A stretch of 64,000 nucleotides of DNA from Rugalucina vietnamica (Eukaryota > Mollusca > Bivalvia > Lucinida > Lucinidae), in the NCBI GenBank assembly GCA_964017185.1, contig OZ024873.1, positions 47,230,760 to 47,294,759 of the forward strand, written 5' to 3'. How positions within the stretch are numbered: the stretch's first letter is position 1; every line of letters starts with the position of its first letter. A model generated the notes under the pieces. That model worked only from the letters and a program-made list of their open reading frames with translations. It was not told the DNA's origin and made no database searches. This document shows, one piece after another, positions 22,332 through 32,689 of this stretch. A program made the position numbers and the translations under genes.

Positions 22332-22880
22332 AAAAAAGTACAAGTAGGCAAAGATCAGGAAAAGGCGCAATCAGAAAAAGATTCCCACTCCAAAAACCGA
22401 GGTGGGAAAAACCAAACTAACAATCAGGTACTTATACCATGAAAACATTTCGTAAGCCGAATGAGCAGCTATTTTCCCAATTGGTGGCCACTCAGTTACC
22501 TTAACTTAACTAAAAATATGAAAACATACATAAGACGCCAACAGTACAAAAATATTTTAAACACCAAGACATAAAACAAAAAGAACCACCACAGAAGTAT
22601 CGACTTGGAACGATCAGTAACATAAAGTTACTGGCGGGTTTAAATCGATTTTACATGGCCATAACCTCACCCTCAGCTTCTGCAGTGGTTCATAACATTT
22701 AGTTAGTTCTTCGGTCCTCGTGGTGAATCTCTAACAAGTCAATGAATCATCAAGAACAAACATATAAATCATGATAAACATCCTGATGAATCAAAAACCA
22801 GGACTAACAGATTCAGTAAGCTGCCCGACGATGGAGATCCCTGGGCGCCGAATAACTTACTAACTCCGGAGCAAAAGAAT
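22332..22880 (-). mobile_element. R element, 3' half of a copy split by a Crypton insertion
   Basis: Contains the fixed 3' terminus (22332-22345), CCACTCAGTTACC, CTTCTGCAGTGGTTC and GATGGAGATCCCTGGGCGCC, and stops at CTCCGGAGCAAAAGAA. The sequence resumes at 27249 with CATCAGTTGAACACCGGTGG, which follows directly in the uninterrupted copies at 25830 and 32690. Confidence 0.8.
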
Positions 22881-22889
22881 AAAAGAATC

Positions 22890-23034
22890 TATGATGGTGT
22901 TGAGGCCTCAACAAGGAAATCTCAGGCAATTTTTCAGATTATTCAAGTCTCATCCGAGGCTCTGCCGAGGATGAGACTTGAATAATCTGAAAACGAGCCT
23001 GAGATTTCCTTGTTGAGGCCTCAACCCCATCATT
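22890..23034. repeat. 145-bp near-perfect hairpin
   Basis: Arms of about 62 nt: ATGATGGTGTTGAGGCCTCA ... CAAGTCTCATCC on the left and GAGGATGAGACTTGAATAAT ... CCATCAT on the right, with a loop near GAGGCTCTGCC. It lies immediately outside the inverted terminus at 23038. Confidence 0.8.
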
Positions 23035-23054
23035 GATTATTTTTCTCACCCATC

Positions 23055-23790
23055 CTTTCCAGGGTTTAATTACTGTTCATTTGTAGGTTTTGTCATGACA
23101 GCCATCTTTGCTCATGAATATGATGAAACATATGCAAATTAACCTTTTCACATAAATGAGCAAACAAAAAAGTTCCATCTTCTGACTCATTTGTAACAGA
23201 TCAGAGCATCATTTTTTTTTTCATTATCTTTTTTTTAAATACTGCATCAAAATAATTAAGATATTTCTACTTGTTGTTTTCTATATTTTAATATAAATGT
23301 AAATTTTTGACACTTCCTGTTTTGCCATCTGCTTCAATTCCATATTTGGTAGTATAACCTCTTCGCAAATGTAAACTAGTTCATGAGCGAGACAAAATAG
23401 TTCCTGTATTGTAAGCATGTGAAAGTAACACAACAATAAAAACATCAACAATTTATTTTCAACAATAAAAACTCATAAAACAGTGAGTAATGTAAATATC
23501 ACAGAAGTAGTTTTTCGTCTTAAACAATGAAATAAGAAAAAAAGTGTTAATTTCTGAAACAGTCCTGCATTTGATTTATTTTTGTCATTTGACAGGTGGC
23601 ACACAGCATGTCACTCAGTGTCAACATTACCATCCTAAATTTATGACAAACTGAATCTGTTGATATATATTACAGAGACAGTCAATCTTCTTTCTTTTTA
23701 AACACAACCATATGAGCTGCTATCAGCAGTTTAAAACACAAAACTCTTTTGTGATGAACCATATAAAATCCTGAGACACAGCATCAGTTG
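23055..23790. other. no gene recognised (3' side of the Crypton element)
   Basis: AT-rich and non-coding; probably the untranslated part of the Crypton element. Confidence 0.4.
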
Positions 23791-23793
23791 AGC

Positions 23794-24019
23794 CGTGACA
23801 CAAGAAAACCTGTCTTCGGGGGATTTGTGACCAGGTCTGACATGAACTGGCCTGTACAGCTTCAGAAAAAGGCTTGAAGCTTGAAATTTTAGATTTAGGA
23901 AGGAGAGAACTTGTATTGTCAGTTTATCAAAAACAAAGGCGCTGATCAGCTATGCTGTTACTGCACATCTGATCTGCGCCTTTGTTTTCGCATAGGCAAA
24001 ATCCGGTTTTCTCATGACA
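23794..24019 (-). mobile_element. M1 MITE, inverted copy
   Basis: Termini GAGCCGTGACACAAGAAAAC and GGTTTTCTCATGACAGGGC. The internal palindrome (23932-23990) is partly decayed (GCGCTGATCAGCTATGCTGT / ACATCTGATCTGCGCC). It sits just downstream of the Crypton stop codon. Confidence 0.7.
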
Positions 24020-25204
24020 GGGCTTAATTTACTTTGTGTTTAGTCGGAATCACTGTCAATAAAAGGGCGCCTTCTTTTCAATGAGGTTCCTTGGTTCAAA
24101 ACCTGAGGCATTGAATATTTGACATTAATGTTGAATGTTCCACCATGAATGTCAGCACCACTGAATATATTTCCATGAGGATTTCCATGTGAATTTTGTG
24201 GCAGAGAAATATGTTGCTCATTGCTTACACTATTCATACTAAGATTAGGCTGAGGACATGAGACTGGTGGGAGAGACCTATTCAAATTGCTATTGATTGG
24301 GACAAGAGCACTGTTGGCTTCAGTATCCATCAAGCATTGTGGCTTAGCTTTACGGTCACTTGAAGAAAGAATAGTTGACATACCACATTGCTGTTTACTG
24401 TTTGGGCCACGGTAGTTGTTCAGTGAATTTGTATTTACATGACCAGAGAACATTATTATCCACCAACTTTTGACACAAATACTTCCTGATACTGGTATTT
24501 GTGATTCTTTTGTTAGCAAGGTTTGGCAATTTGGCCCTTTCGCTCATTGTTTTCATTAGTTTTTGCAGCTTGTGAATCCCAACAGGGCCTCTTAGCCATC
24601 AGTAGGGACTTGCATTTTTGTGTTGGTGGCTAAGTAGATCACTGAAGACAGCAGGTCTTTTGTCCTGTAAGCCTTGTAAATATAAACAGGACACCTATCT
24701 CCGATAGAAGGATTTTGATACATTCTAGGCCTCCTCCCACGTACATTTCTCACATCCTCACCTGTCCTAGTCTTAGTTTGACGCTCATTAAACTCCAGGT
24801 ATTCTAGTTCAAGCTCTTCATCATAGCTGTACTCTACATCACCCCACTGAATATGTCAGTCTGTGTTCCTCTCCACCTGCCCCGACTCCAAAATGTAAAG
24901 TATTGTTTAACAACATACTATTTAATAAACTGGCTGGACTGTTTGTACCCAGCTCACCCGCCTCAAACAACTTTTCAATATCACTATCTGTTATTGGATC
25001 AGCAGCCTTGGGCTTGTTCCCTTTTCCAAACTGTTTCAAGTTCTTCTGTTTACTTTTCAAAGCTTCTCTAGTATGGAAGAATTCTGGACCGGTAACAAGG
25101 CTTGCACTATACGTTTTGCGTCTCAGGTACCTCTCAACACTACCAAACATACCTGCAAATACATAAATGGAAAGATATCACCACCTGACCAGCATATGAC
25201 TAAA

Positions 25205-25700
25205 TAAAACAAGAACGCCGCTGAGGTCGATATCGCACCTGCATCGGGCAAAATAACTAAAAACGTGAAATAGGTCGAGGGCATCAGTTCAAGGTGTGTT
25301 CTGAAAGGGTATGTCAAGGACAACTACTATGCAAGGTTTCACATTCGCAGCTGTCACTGATGCAGAGAAAACCAAACTTTGACGTAAAAATGAACAAAGT
25401 CAATGGACCATGAAATATAGGTCAAAGGCACTGGGTCAAGGTGCATGCTTGAAGGGTATGTCAAAGACAATTACTATGCAAGGTTTCATCATCCCAGCTA
25501 TCACTGATGCAGAGAAAACCAAACTTTGATGTAAAAATTAACAAAGGCAATGGACCATAAAATATAGGTCAAGGGTATGTCAAGGACAACTACTATGCAA
25601 GGTTTCATGCTCCTAGCTCACACTGATGTAGAGAAAACCAAACTTCGACGTAAATGTTGATGGACGGACGAACGGAAATTTGGACTCCTATATCGCGCCC
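25205..25700 (+). repeat. tandem-unit element in the Crypton intron
   Basis: Three units of about 140 bp with GGGTATGTCAAGGACAACTA, TACTATGCAAGGTTTCA and CAGAGAAAACCAAACTT. Preceded by CAAGAACGCCGCTGAGGTCG and followed by GATGGACGGACGAACGGAAA. The general build resembles the Helitron-like array elements, but no terminal hairpin is clear. Confidence 0.6.
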
Positions 25701-25771
25701 TGCTATAAGCCTACTTGCTTGCCTAAGTTCACTTCTGTGGATTAGCTTTTAGCATATAAATTCACATATCT

Positions 25772-25818
25772 CAGTTATTATTATCATTATTAGTATTATT
25801 ATTATCACTATTATTATT
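25772..25818 (+). repeat. ATT microsatellite
   Basis: Interrupted (TTA)n run next to the R copy that starts at 25830. Confidence 0.6.
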
Positions 25819-25829
25819 GCTTTATGTGG

Positions 25830-26446
25830 AAAGGTACAAGTAGGCAAAGATCAGGAAAAGGCGCAATCAGAAAAAAGATTCCCACTCCAAAAACCGAGGT
25901 GGGAAAAAACCAAACTAACAATCAGGTACTTATACCATGAAACATATCGTAAGCCGAATGAGCAGCTATTTTCCCAATAGGTGGCCACTCAGTTACCTTA
26001 ACTTAACCAAAAACACGAAAACATACATAAGGCGCCAACAGCACAAAAAAAAAAATTAAACACCAAGACATAAAACAAAAAGAACCACCACAGAAGTATC
26101 GACTTGGAACGATCAGTAACACAAAGTTACTGGCGGGCTTAGACCGGTTTTACATGGCCATAACCTCACCCTCAGCTTCTGCAGTGGTTCATAACATTTA
26201 GTTAGTTATTCGGTCCTCGTGGTGAATCTCTAACTAGTCAATGAATCATCAAGAACAAACAAATAAATCATGATAAACATCCTGATGGATCAAAAACCAG
26301 GACTCACAGACTGAGTAAGCTGCCCGACGATGGAGATCCCTGGGCGCCGAGTAACGTACTAACTCCGGAGCAAAAGAAAAACACCAGTTGGACCCCGGTG
26401 GGCCAAGCAACAGACAAGAAGCTCCGGCCCCAACCAACTAAAATGA
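25830..26446 (-). mobile_element. R element, copy inserted in the Crypton intron
   Basis: Uninterrupted from the 3' terminus (GGTACAAGTAGGCAAAGATC) through GAGATCCCTGGGCGCCGAG to CCCAACCAACTAAAATG. Its 5' limit (CATTTTAGTTGG on the sense strand) is the same as that of the copy at 32690-33280. Confidence 0.85.
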
Positions 26447-27248
26447 AGTATTCTATTTTTATTGTAATGATACAATATTATAAAGTAAACTATACCTCTG
26501 AGGGTGGTTGGTTCATAATCTTTGCCATCTCGTTGTCGGACTGATAGCAGGAACCTTGACAGATACTTGTCAAGTTCTGATGGCGGAATTTCATGACATT
26601 CACGTACTTCACCACAGCTTTGGAGATAGTCATGTAGAAGCTTTATGTGGCTCTCAGTTTTCCTTTTGGTGTTTACATTTTCATGTTGTAGCACAAAGTT
26701 TTGAACATCAATGTCGTCTGTTTGTTGAAACCTTGAGTTATCCACTTTCTTGGATTGTCCAGGAACCTCAGGATGAACATTCCCTGACATGATAGATTGG
26801 TTAGGTCCAGGAACAGTCTGTTCATCTTCAGTGTAATCCCAGTTATCAAACATGTCTGAGAAATCTGACATTTCATCTGCTTGTTCAATGTGTGATGTCA
26901 CATCAGGGCTACTGCCTGCCTTGGCAAGTTCATGTGCGGCAAAGTTTTTAAAAGACCCATCATCATAAAAATGTACAGTGAACATTGGGTATGTCCCTAT
27001 TGGTTTGTACACATTAACAATTTTTCCTTTTCTACTATCTAAAGTCAAAATATTCCCAAGTTTATAGCTGGTAGCCATTTTGAATTTTTAAAAGCAAATG
27101 ACTTCTGCTAAAAAAAGTAGTTCCAGTGTACATTTCTATTTGTTAAATATAGAAATGATTGGCATTTTGAGACAGCTGAAATCTACTAGTACTGAGACAG
27201 AAATATCCCGGACAGGCACACAAAGGGATATCCTTGTCTGATGGGTGA

Positions 27249-27550
27249 GAAAAACATCAGTTGAACACCGGTGGACCAAGCAACAGACAAGAAGCTCCAG
27301 TCCCAACCAGCTAAAATTAATACCTTTATGTCGGGGCCATCATAGAGTCTGACGCGCGACCCATCGGCGTGTAATTAAAGAAGGCAGCATAATTATCAAC
27401 CGTGATTGGGTTAAAAACTAAGCATGCAGACTGTCGCATAACATTTAAGTTATATCCTATATACGTCTGTAACGCGTAATGATTATTCTGAATTGAAAAG
27501 GAAAGTCATTCCTTCCTATAAGTTTCTTGAATTTGTAAACCAAGTCACCA
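27249..27550 (-). mobile_element. R element, 5' half with the end of its reverse-transcriptase ORF
   Basis: Continues from 22880. The sense (-) strand begins in coding sequence GDLVYKFKKLIGRNDFPFQF at about 27535-27475, stops, and passes into the R 3' UTR (ATAACTTAAATGTTATGCGA). The same junction occurs at 55980-56100 on the + strand, which shows that R repeats are 3' UTRs of this RT element. Confidence 0.75.
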
Positions 27551-27811
27551 TTAACTATCTGTGGTCAATTTGGATAGACACGTGACATCTTGTACCAATA
27601 AAGACACGTTTTAAGCTACTTTGCATTTTTTTTGTGTTTCTACACAAGGCACTTTTCCATGAAAATGATTTACCGATGGCCCGTGCACACCCTTTTGGTG
27701 TTCTTTAAGGCTGGCGATAGTTTTGAACAACCTGAGGCAGATTGAAGATTTCAGTGAATCTTTATTGGCACAAGATGCCATGTGCCTATCCAGGCTGTAT
27801 TTGTAGCTAAA
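27551..27811. other. no gene recognised
   Basis: Probable 3' UTR or flank of the zinc-finger gene; nothing specific seen. Confidence 0.35.
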
Positions 27812-28547
27812 TTATAACTTACAGATGGTGTAATTGTAAGGTTTAACGTTCATGTGCTTATTGAGATGTCCATAGTATAACCTTTTCTCAATGAAGCGTT
27901 TATAGCACATGTGGCAGCTGTAAGGCGCAATATTTGAATGTTCTGTAAGTTTGTGTCTCCGCATGTTTAGTCTCGTGTTGAAAGCCTTTGAACAAACTTC
28001 GCATATTAATTTGATACATTGATGAATGGAATGAACGTGCTGGTTCTTTTCATATTGGTCTTGAAAGGTTTTGTGACATTGTGGACATACTTTTTTTTAT
28101 ATTCCCATGTTTACGCCGATGGTGACGTGCAAGGGTAGCTTTGTCATATATTGTATATGTACAATGAGTGCAACTACGAAGGGCTTTAGCTTTCATTTGA
28201 TTCTTATTCTCAGATGCTTTAAGATAATCTTTAGTAGACAGTTCCACTGTTGTAACTTGATTAGCTTTTGACGATTCAGCGACAGGATTTTGCACAGTAA
28301 GTGGCACCTCTGGTCTTACTTCATTAACTGGAGGCGCTTCAGTAAATGACACCTCTGGTCTTATTTCATTGTGATATTGAGGCGCTTCCACGACTGGACT
28401 TAGTAGAGTCATTTCAGCTGCCATCGCGACAAATTCAGAGGACGGTGCATCACTACCGGCAAATGAATTAACGTTGACGGAATGTGTTGAGCTTTTAACT
28501 GGGGTACTTGTGCTGGTACTTGGCATCTCACTATTGTTATTCTCGTC
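27812..28547 (-). CDS. C2H2 zinc-finger protein, last exon, with a one-base frameshift
   Basis: The exon opens after a good acceptor (TTTCCTTTCAG|GACGAG at 28547) and ends at TAA 27812-27814. The N-terminal 110 residues are low-complexity (MPSTSTSTPVKSST, then repeats of EVRPEV). Four C2H2 fingers follow: CTHCTYTIYDKATLARHH, CPQCHKTFQDQYEKNQH, CEVCSKAFNTRLNMRRH and CHMCYKRFIEKRLYYGH, joined by short linkers. Between fingers 1 and 2 an A8 run (28091-28098) shifts the frame; seven bases would keep it open. A likely nuclear DNA-binding protein of unknown target. An alternative upstream start at 28673 in the same frame is possible, but that segment reads less like protein. The frameshift may be an assembly error or real decay. 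Confidence 0.65.
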
Positions 28548-28559
28548 CTGAAAGGAAAC

Positions 28560-29342
28560 ATAAATTAGTAATGTCTTCCACTTTGAAAGTAAGTGCTGTC
28601 CGCAGGACACCGTGCTCGATTGCTTCTTACCTTTTTTTTCAAACATAAGGCCGAACTCGATGCAATAAAACATGGTAGTTAACTCTATGGTTTAAAGGTC
28701 TCACCCATATTGTAAAAGTATATTCATATACCAACTGGCTGCCAAGATACAAGACAAAAATCAATGGACTGTGAAATAAGATCATGCCTATAAGTACTTA
28801 TGCACCAGGAATTTGTAGCCCCGGCTCCTCTAGGACCGGGGATAGCAGGGACATAGCGGGACTTAAGTGCCGGGATTTAGCCTACGATCTGTCCCAGCAG
28901 TGCCAGGGATTTGCCGGGGGTTTAATTTCCCGCAAGTAGACATTTCTTGCCTAACCTGAGATGTATTTTGAGTTGTAAATACACCATACATTGACAAAAA
29001 GTCAGGGATTATCTCAAGATATTTCATTTCATCGACGTACTTTCAGAACAATTACATTTATCCAAGTATTCCATCGTGTGTTTGTTCGTCCATTTGTTTT
29101 TCTTGCTTTACGCCCACGGCCTACAGCCAATGTCATATCGGGACTATCAGTTATACATGTGCCAGTTGAAAACGAATCATTTACAACAGCTTGTCTGAAA
29201 CAACGTGTTATGCTGACAGTAAAGTTTGCTGCCGGTACGTCACTTGTAACTGCCTTGTGTCATTTGGAGCCAGTTTACCAGTAGTAAGTGTTCATTCAGG
29301 CTTGTATTAGTTATTGACTACTTGATATACCGTATTTGATCG
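28560..29342. other. no gene recognised; short GGGAC/CCCGG-rich patch
   Basis: At 28815-28935 the words CCCGG, GCGGGAC and GGGATT recur on both strands, in the manner of the W elements but with unclear ends. Confidence 0.35.
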
Positions 29343-29774
29343 TGGCCTACGACGTATGTGTTTACAACTGATACGGACATCGTACTGGCGGGTTCTTGCT
29401 CTGGCTTGCATCGACGTTCTGAGTCAACCGTACGTAGATTAGGTAAATCGGAAATCTACGGAAATCGTAGTATATCCGCACACTTTAAGTGGAAATCGTA
29501 CGGAGCCCGTGCGATGTGCGTAAGGAGACATTGCGATTTCTGACTGAGCCATTGCGGTCTCCCTACAATCGCCGTACGATCGTTTGTTTGTTTGTCCCCA
29601 AATTATCAAAAATCGTGCGATGACCACATGATCATCACAGGGTCTCCGTAAGGCTCTTGGAAAATCGTAGAGGCTACGGATATATGAAGCCGTATAATCG
29701 TAGGGACATGTGGAGACTGCACGAAAATGCAAAAATTTGACATCGTACGATATTTGCAAGCTAATCGTAGGCCA
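29343..29774. mobile_element. W3: 432-bp palindromic word element (ATCGTACGA words)
   Basis: Termini TGGCCTACGA and TCGTAGGCCA are exact 10-bp inverted repeats. The interior is dense in ATCGTA, CGTACG, CTACGG and TCCGTA on both strands. Flanking 8-mers agree in only 5 of 8 positions, so a target-site duplication is not proven. Confidence 0.55.
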
Positions 29775-30767
29775 TGTAATCTAGGCATGAGCAACTTATT
29801 ATTTAACTCGAAAACCGGGTGCGGTAGCTTGGTTAGTTGAGTATCTGGTTCGTATTGAAGCAGGCTCAAGAGTGATGACTACGTTCGGCACATTTTTCAT
29901 GACGTTTGTGTTCATACGCCGTCTTTCCCTGATTCAAAAAGAGTTCTTTTAGTCACTCGGTTGTCTTTTGTTTAACACCCCTGTCAACAATTTTAGCCAT
30001 GTTAGGACAGAACCGTCGTTTCCTGGGAATTAAACCTATGGGGAAAGAAATGTGCACACAGCACCGATAGTCAGGTTCTGGGAGACTTGCCCGGGAACAG
30101 AGCGGTTACTTACATAGCCTTAGCTGTTGGCCGTGTACGTAATGCAACCTGACGATGCACCGCGGCTAATTGTAAAGATACGCTGTACAAATGTCATGAG
30201 AAACCCCGCTCTTTCCATCAATGCACAGATCAGCATGGGTGTGATCGCTTAGCCGATCAGCGCATATGCACATGTATATTGTATTAGAGAGGCCTTCCCG
30301 AATCCAAAATATTTAACCATCTAGTGTATTAACGCAGCTCCTGGTTAGCGTCAGCCTGATCGGCAACTCAAAACAGATACACGTGTATTGATGATTTGTG
30401 TTTTGTTTTGAGACATCCCCATTAAAAAGACGTTTGTATCTCAGTGTATGGTGTACAACTCTATCTCGGGTTAGGCAAGAAATGTCTAGTACAACATTTT
30501 AATTTTCAACCACACTTTGAAACATGAATATATCGCATTGATTTAAATAGCCGTAAATTAACGCCTCCCATATATACCTTGTTAACCGGGTGTGGTGAGC
30601 TTGGTTCAGTTGCTCTATTTTAGGTCGGCATGGCATAAGCACAGTAAGTTCTGACAGATTCAAGAAACTTTGTTTGGCTCATCGTTCTCCAATGTCAAAG
30701 CGTTTAGCCGTTGGAATGCGAAATATTTCCTGACATGATGAAACTCAAATGTCCAAGTCAATATGGG
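29775..30767. other. no gene recognised; element end shared with 13883-13928
   Basis: Bases 30549-30594 are an exact inverted match to 13883-13928. AACCGGGTG followed by AGCTTGGTT is also echoed near 29815. Confidence 0.45.
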
Positions 30768-30828
30768 TCCCGCCCACTGGGGCCCTAAAGAAATAGATGA
30801 GCTAATTGTGCCTCAAGGTAAAGCTTTT
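30768..30828 (+). mobile_element. tRNA-derived SINE, left part (split by a P element)
   Basis: CCCACTGGGGCCCTAAAGAA and AATAGATGAGC lead to GTAAAGCTTTT, where the P element begins. The SINE continues at 32273. Confidence 0.75.
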
Positions 30829-32272
30829 TAGCTCACCTGAGCCGAAGGCTCAAAAGGTGAGCTTATAGGATGGCCATTCTCCGTCGTTGTCGTCGCTGTC
30901 GTCCACTCTTTTCAAAGATTTTCATCTCTGAAACCCCTGGTCCAATCAATGCCAAACATCATGTGGAGCATCCTTAGGAAGGGGGAACTAAAGTTTGTAT
31001 TAATGATCCCGGTCACATGACCAAGATGGCTGCCATGCCCATATATGGTAAAAACCTTAAAAACCTTCTTCTCTGGAACAGGTGGACAGATTTCAATGAA
31101 ACTTGGTACATGTATGTAGCATCGGGGACTCTGGCCCATCATAGTTTGTATAAACCATAACCTTGCTTTGACCTATTTTATGGCAAGGTCAACTTTGGTC
31201 ACTTAGGCTTTTCAATGGAAAAAAAAGTGAAAACGTTGGATTTTTCAGAAAGTTTTGTGTCTTGTACCTGAAAGTTGGTAGATACATATAAATTATTGAT
31301 TTAATGAAGTCATAGGAGTATTTAAGGTCAAGGTCATCTCTTGACCTTGGCCAAAGGTCATTTCTGTATTAAATTTAAAACTTATTTTTCTCATGAACTA
31401 CTTCACCAATCAAAGCCAAATTTAATATGTGGTATCCTTAGCAAGGAGGAATCAAAGGTTGTATAAATGGTATAGGTCACATGACCAAAATGGCTGCAAT
31501 GCCCATTTATGGTAAAAACCTTAAAAATCTTCTCTGGAACTGCCAGACCGATTTCAATAAAACTTGGTATGTAGCATCGGGGACTCTGGCCCATCATAGT
31601 TTGTATAAATCATGACCTTGGGTTGACCTTGGCCTATTTCATGGCAAGGTCAACATTGGTCACATAGGCTTTTCAATGGAAAACATTGGATTTTTCAGGA
31701 AGTTTTGTGGCCTGTGACCTGAAAGTTGGTATATACATACAACTTATTGAGCTAATGAAGTTTTATGAGTATTCAAGGTCAAGGTCATCTCTTGACATTG
31801 TCCAAAGGTCATTTATTAAATTTAATTTTCTCAGAAACCACTTCACCAATCAAAGTCAAATTTTATATGTGGTATCCTTAGGAGGGGTGAACCAAAATTA
31901 GTATAAATGGTCCAGGTCAAATGACCAAGATGGCCGCAATGCCCATAATGTGGTAGAATCCTTTAAAAATCAACTTCTCTGGAATCGGTGGACCGATTTC
32001 AATGAAACTTGGTATGTAGCATTGGGGGCTCTGGCCCTTCATAGTTTATATAAATCATGACCTTGGGTTGACCTTGACCTATTTAACTGTTCATTTAAAT
32101 AGTGCCAGAAAGATCTGAAAGTTAGTAGATACGGACAGTTTATAGTGTTAATAATTATGTGAGTATTTGAGGTGGTTTACATTTTATGTTGGCCAACATG
32201 GCCTTAGCCAAAGGTCATTCATCAAAGACAAAATCTCAGGTGAGCGATACCAGGACCATTGGTCCTGTGGTT
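30829..32272 (+). mobile_element. P element with ~450-bp tandem modules
   Basis: Left end TAGCTCACCTGAGCCGAAGG, right end TCTCAGGTGAGCGATACCAG plus CCATTGGTCCTGTGGTT. The termini are short inverted repeats (GCTCACCTGAG / CTCAGGTGAGC). The interior repeats a module about three times (ACATGACCAAGATGGC, GGACAGATTTCAATGAAACT, GGGGACTCTGGCCCATCATA). No ORF is supported. Confidence 0.75.
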
Positions 32273-32500
32273 AAACTACTGACTGGCCGTCTGATTACTG
32301 GTAAACGCTCTGTTCTGAGCCTGCTCAGGAAAAAGTGTTTCAATTCTATCCGTCAATACATATAAGTCTATATGGCTTACTTCGGTGGTTTTATTTGAAG
32401 CACCTTTTAGATGTCATGACATTTCCATTTTGGTTGAAAGTCCCATATAATGGAGGCAACGTCCCTACATGACCAATGGGACGACGTTAAGCATCATTTC
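32273..32500 (+). mobile_element. tRNA-derived SINE, right part
   Basis: Resumes with ACTACTGACTGGCC and runs through GAGCCTGCTCAGGAAAAAGT, GTCCCATATAATGGAGGCAA and a tail GGGACGACGTTAAGCATCA. Confidence 0.75.
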
Positions 32501-32689
32501 AAACTATTCGAACTTTTGTGTTTAAGGGTTTCAAAATGGTTTACAAATTGATGAATTGATTTTTGATACATTGTCGGCAAAATATAAATTGGGTTAGTGC
32601 TACAAGTAGATTTGGAAAGGAGTTTTTGCAGCACCAGAACAAAGAGGATTATTATCAGTCATCTGCCTAAATACAGACAAAAAGGTACA

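Larger units (their letters stand above)
24040..27078 (-). pseudogene. Crypton tyrosine recombinase (two exons, frameshifted)
   Basis: Exon 1 (27078-26496) is intact. It encodes MATSYKLGNILTL at the start and, near its end, the core-binding region ELDKYLSRFLLSVRQRDGKD / YEPTTLR. A donor G|GTATAG follows (26496/26495, phase 1). The acceptor ATTTGCAG|GT at 25152 restores the frame as RGMFGSVERYLRRKTY, the expected continuation of this family. Exon 2 then has GNKPKAADPITDSDIEKLFE, then, after a frameshift near 24860, YSYDEELELEYLEF. After a stop near 24600 come ITNTSIRKYLCQKLVDNN (catalytic Arg region) and, after another shift, SGHVNTNSLNNY (catalytic His and the Tyr nucleophile). The C-terminal FSGADIHGGTFNI and SLKRRRPFIDSDSD also fit Crypton proteins. 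Decayed, no longer functional. Confidence 0.8.
22881..27256 (-). mobile_element. Crypton-type element inserted in an R element
   Basis: The insertion holds a long hairpin (22890-23034), a 4.2-kb unit bounded by 16/17-bp inverted repeats (TATTTTTCTCACCCATC at 23038-23054; its inverse at 27240-27256), and a tyrosine-recombinase gene on the - strand. Inside it lie an M1 MITE, a tandem-repeat element and another R copy. Classical Cryptons lack inverted repeats, so either these ends are atypical or they mark a composite. Confidence 0.6.

Noticed and set aside
30912-31597. - strand ORFs with MMGQSPRCY motifs
   Set aside because: The same peptide recurs with each P-element module; repeat shadow.
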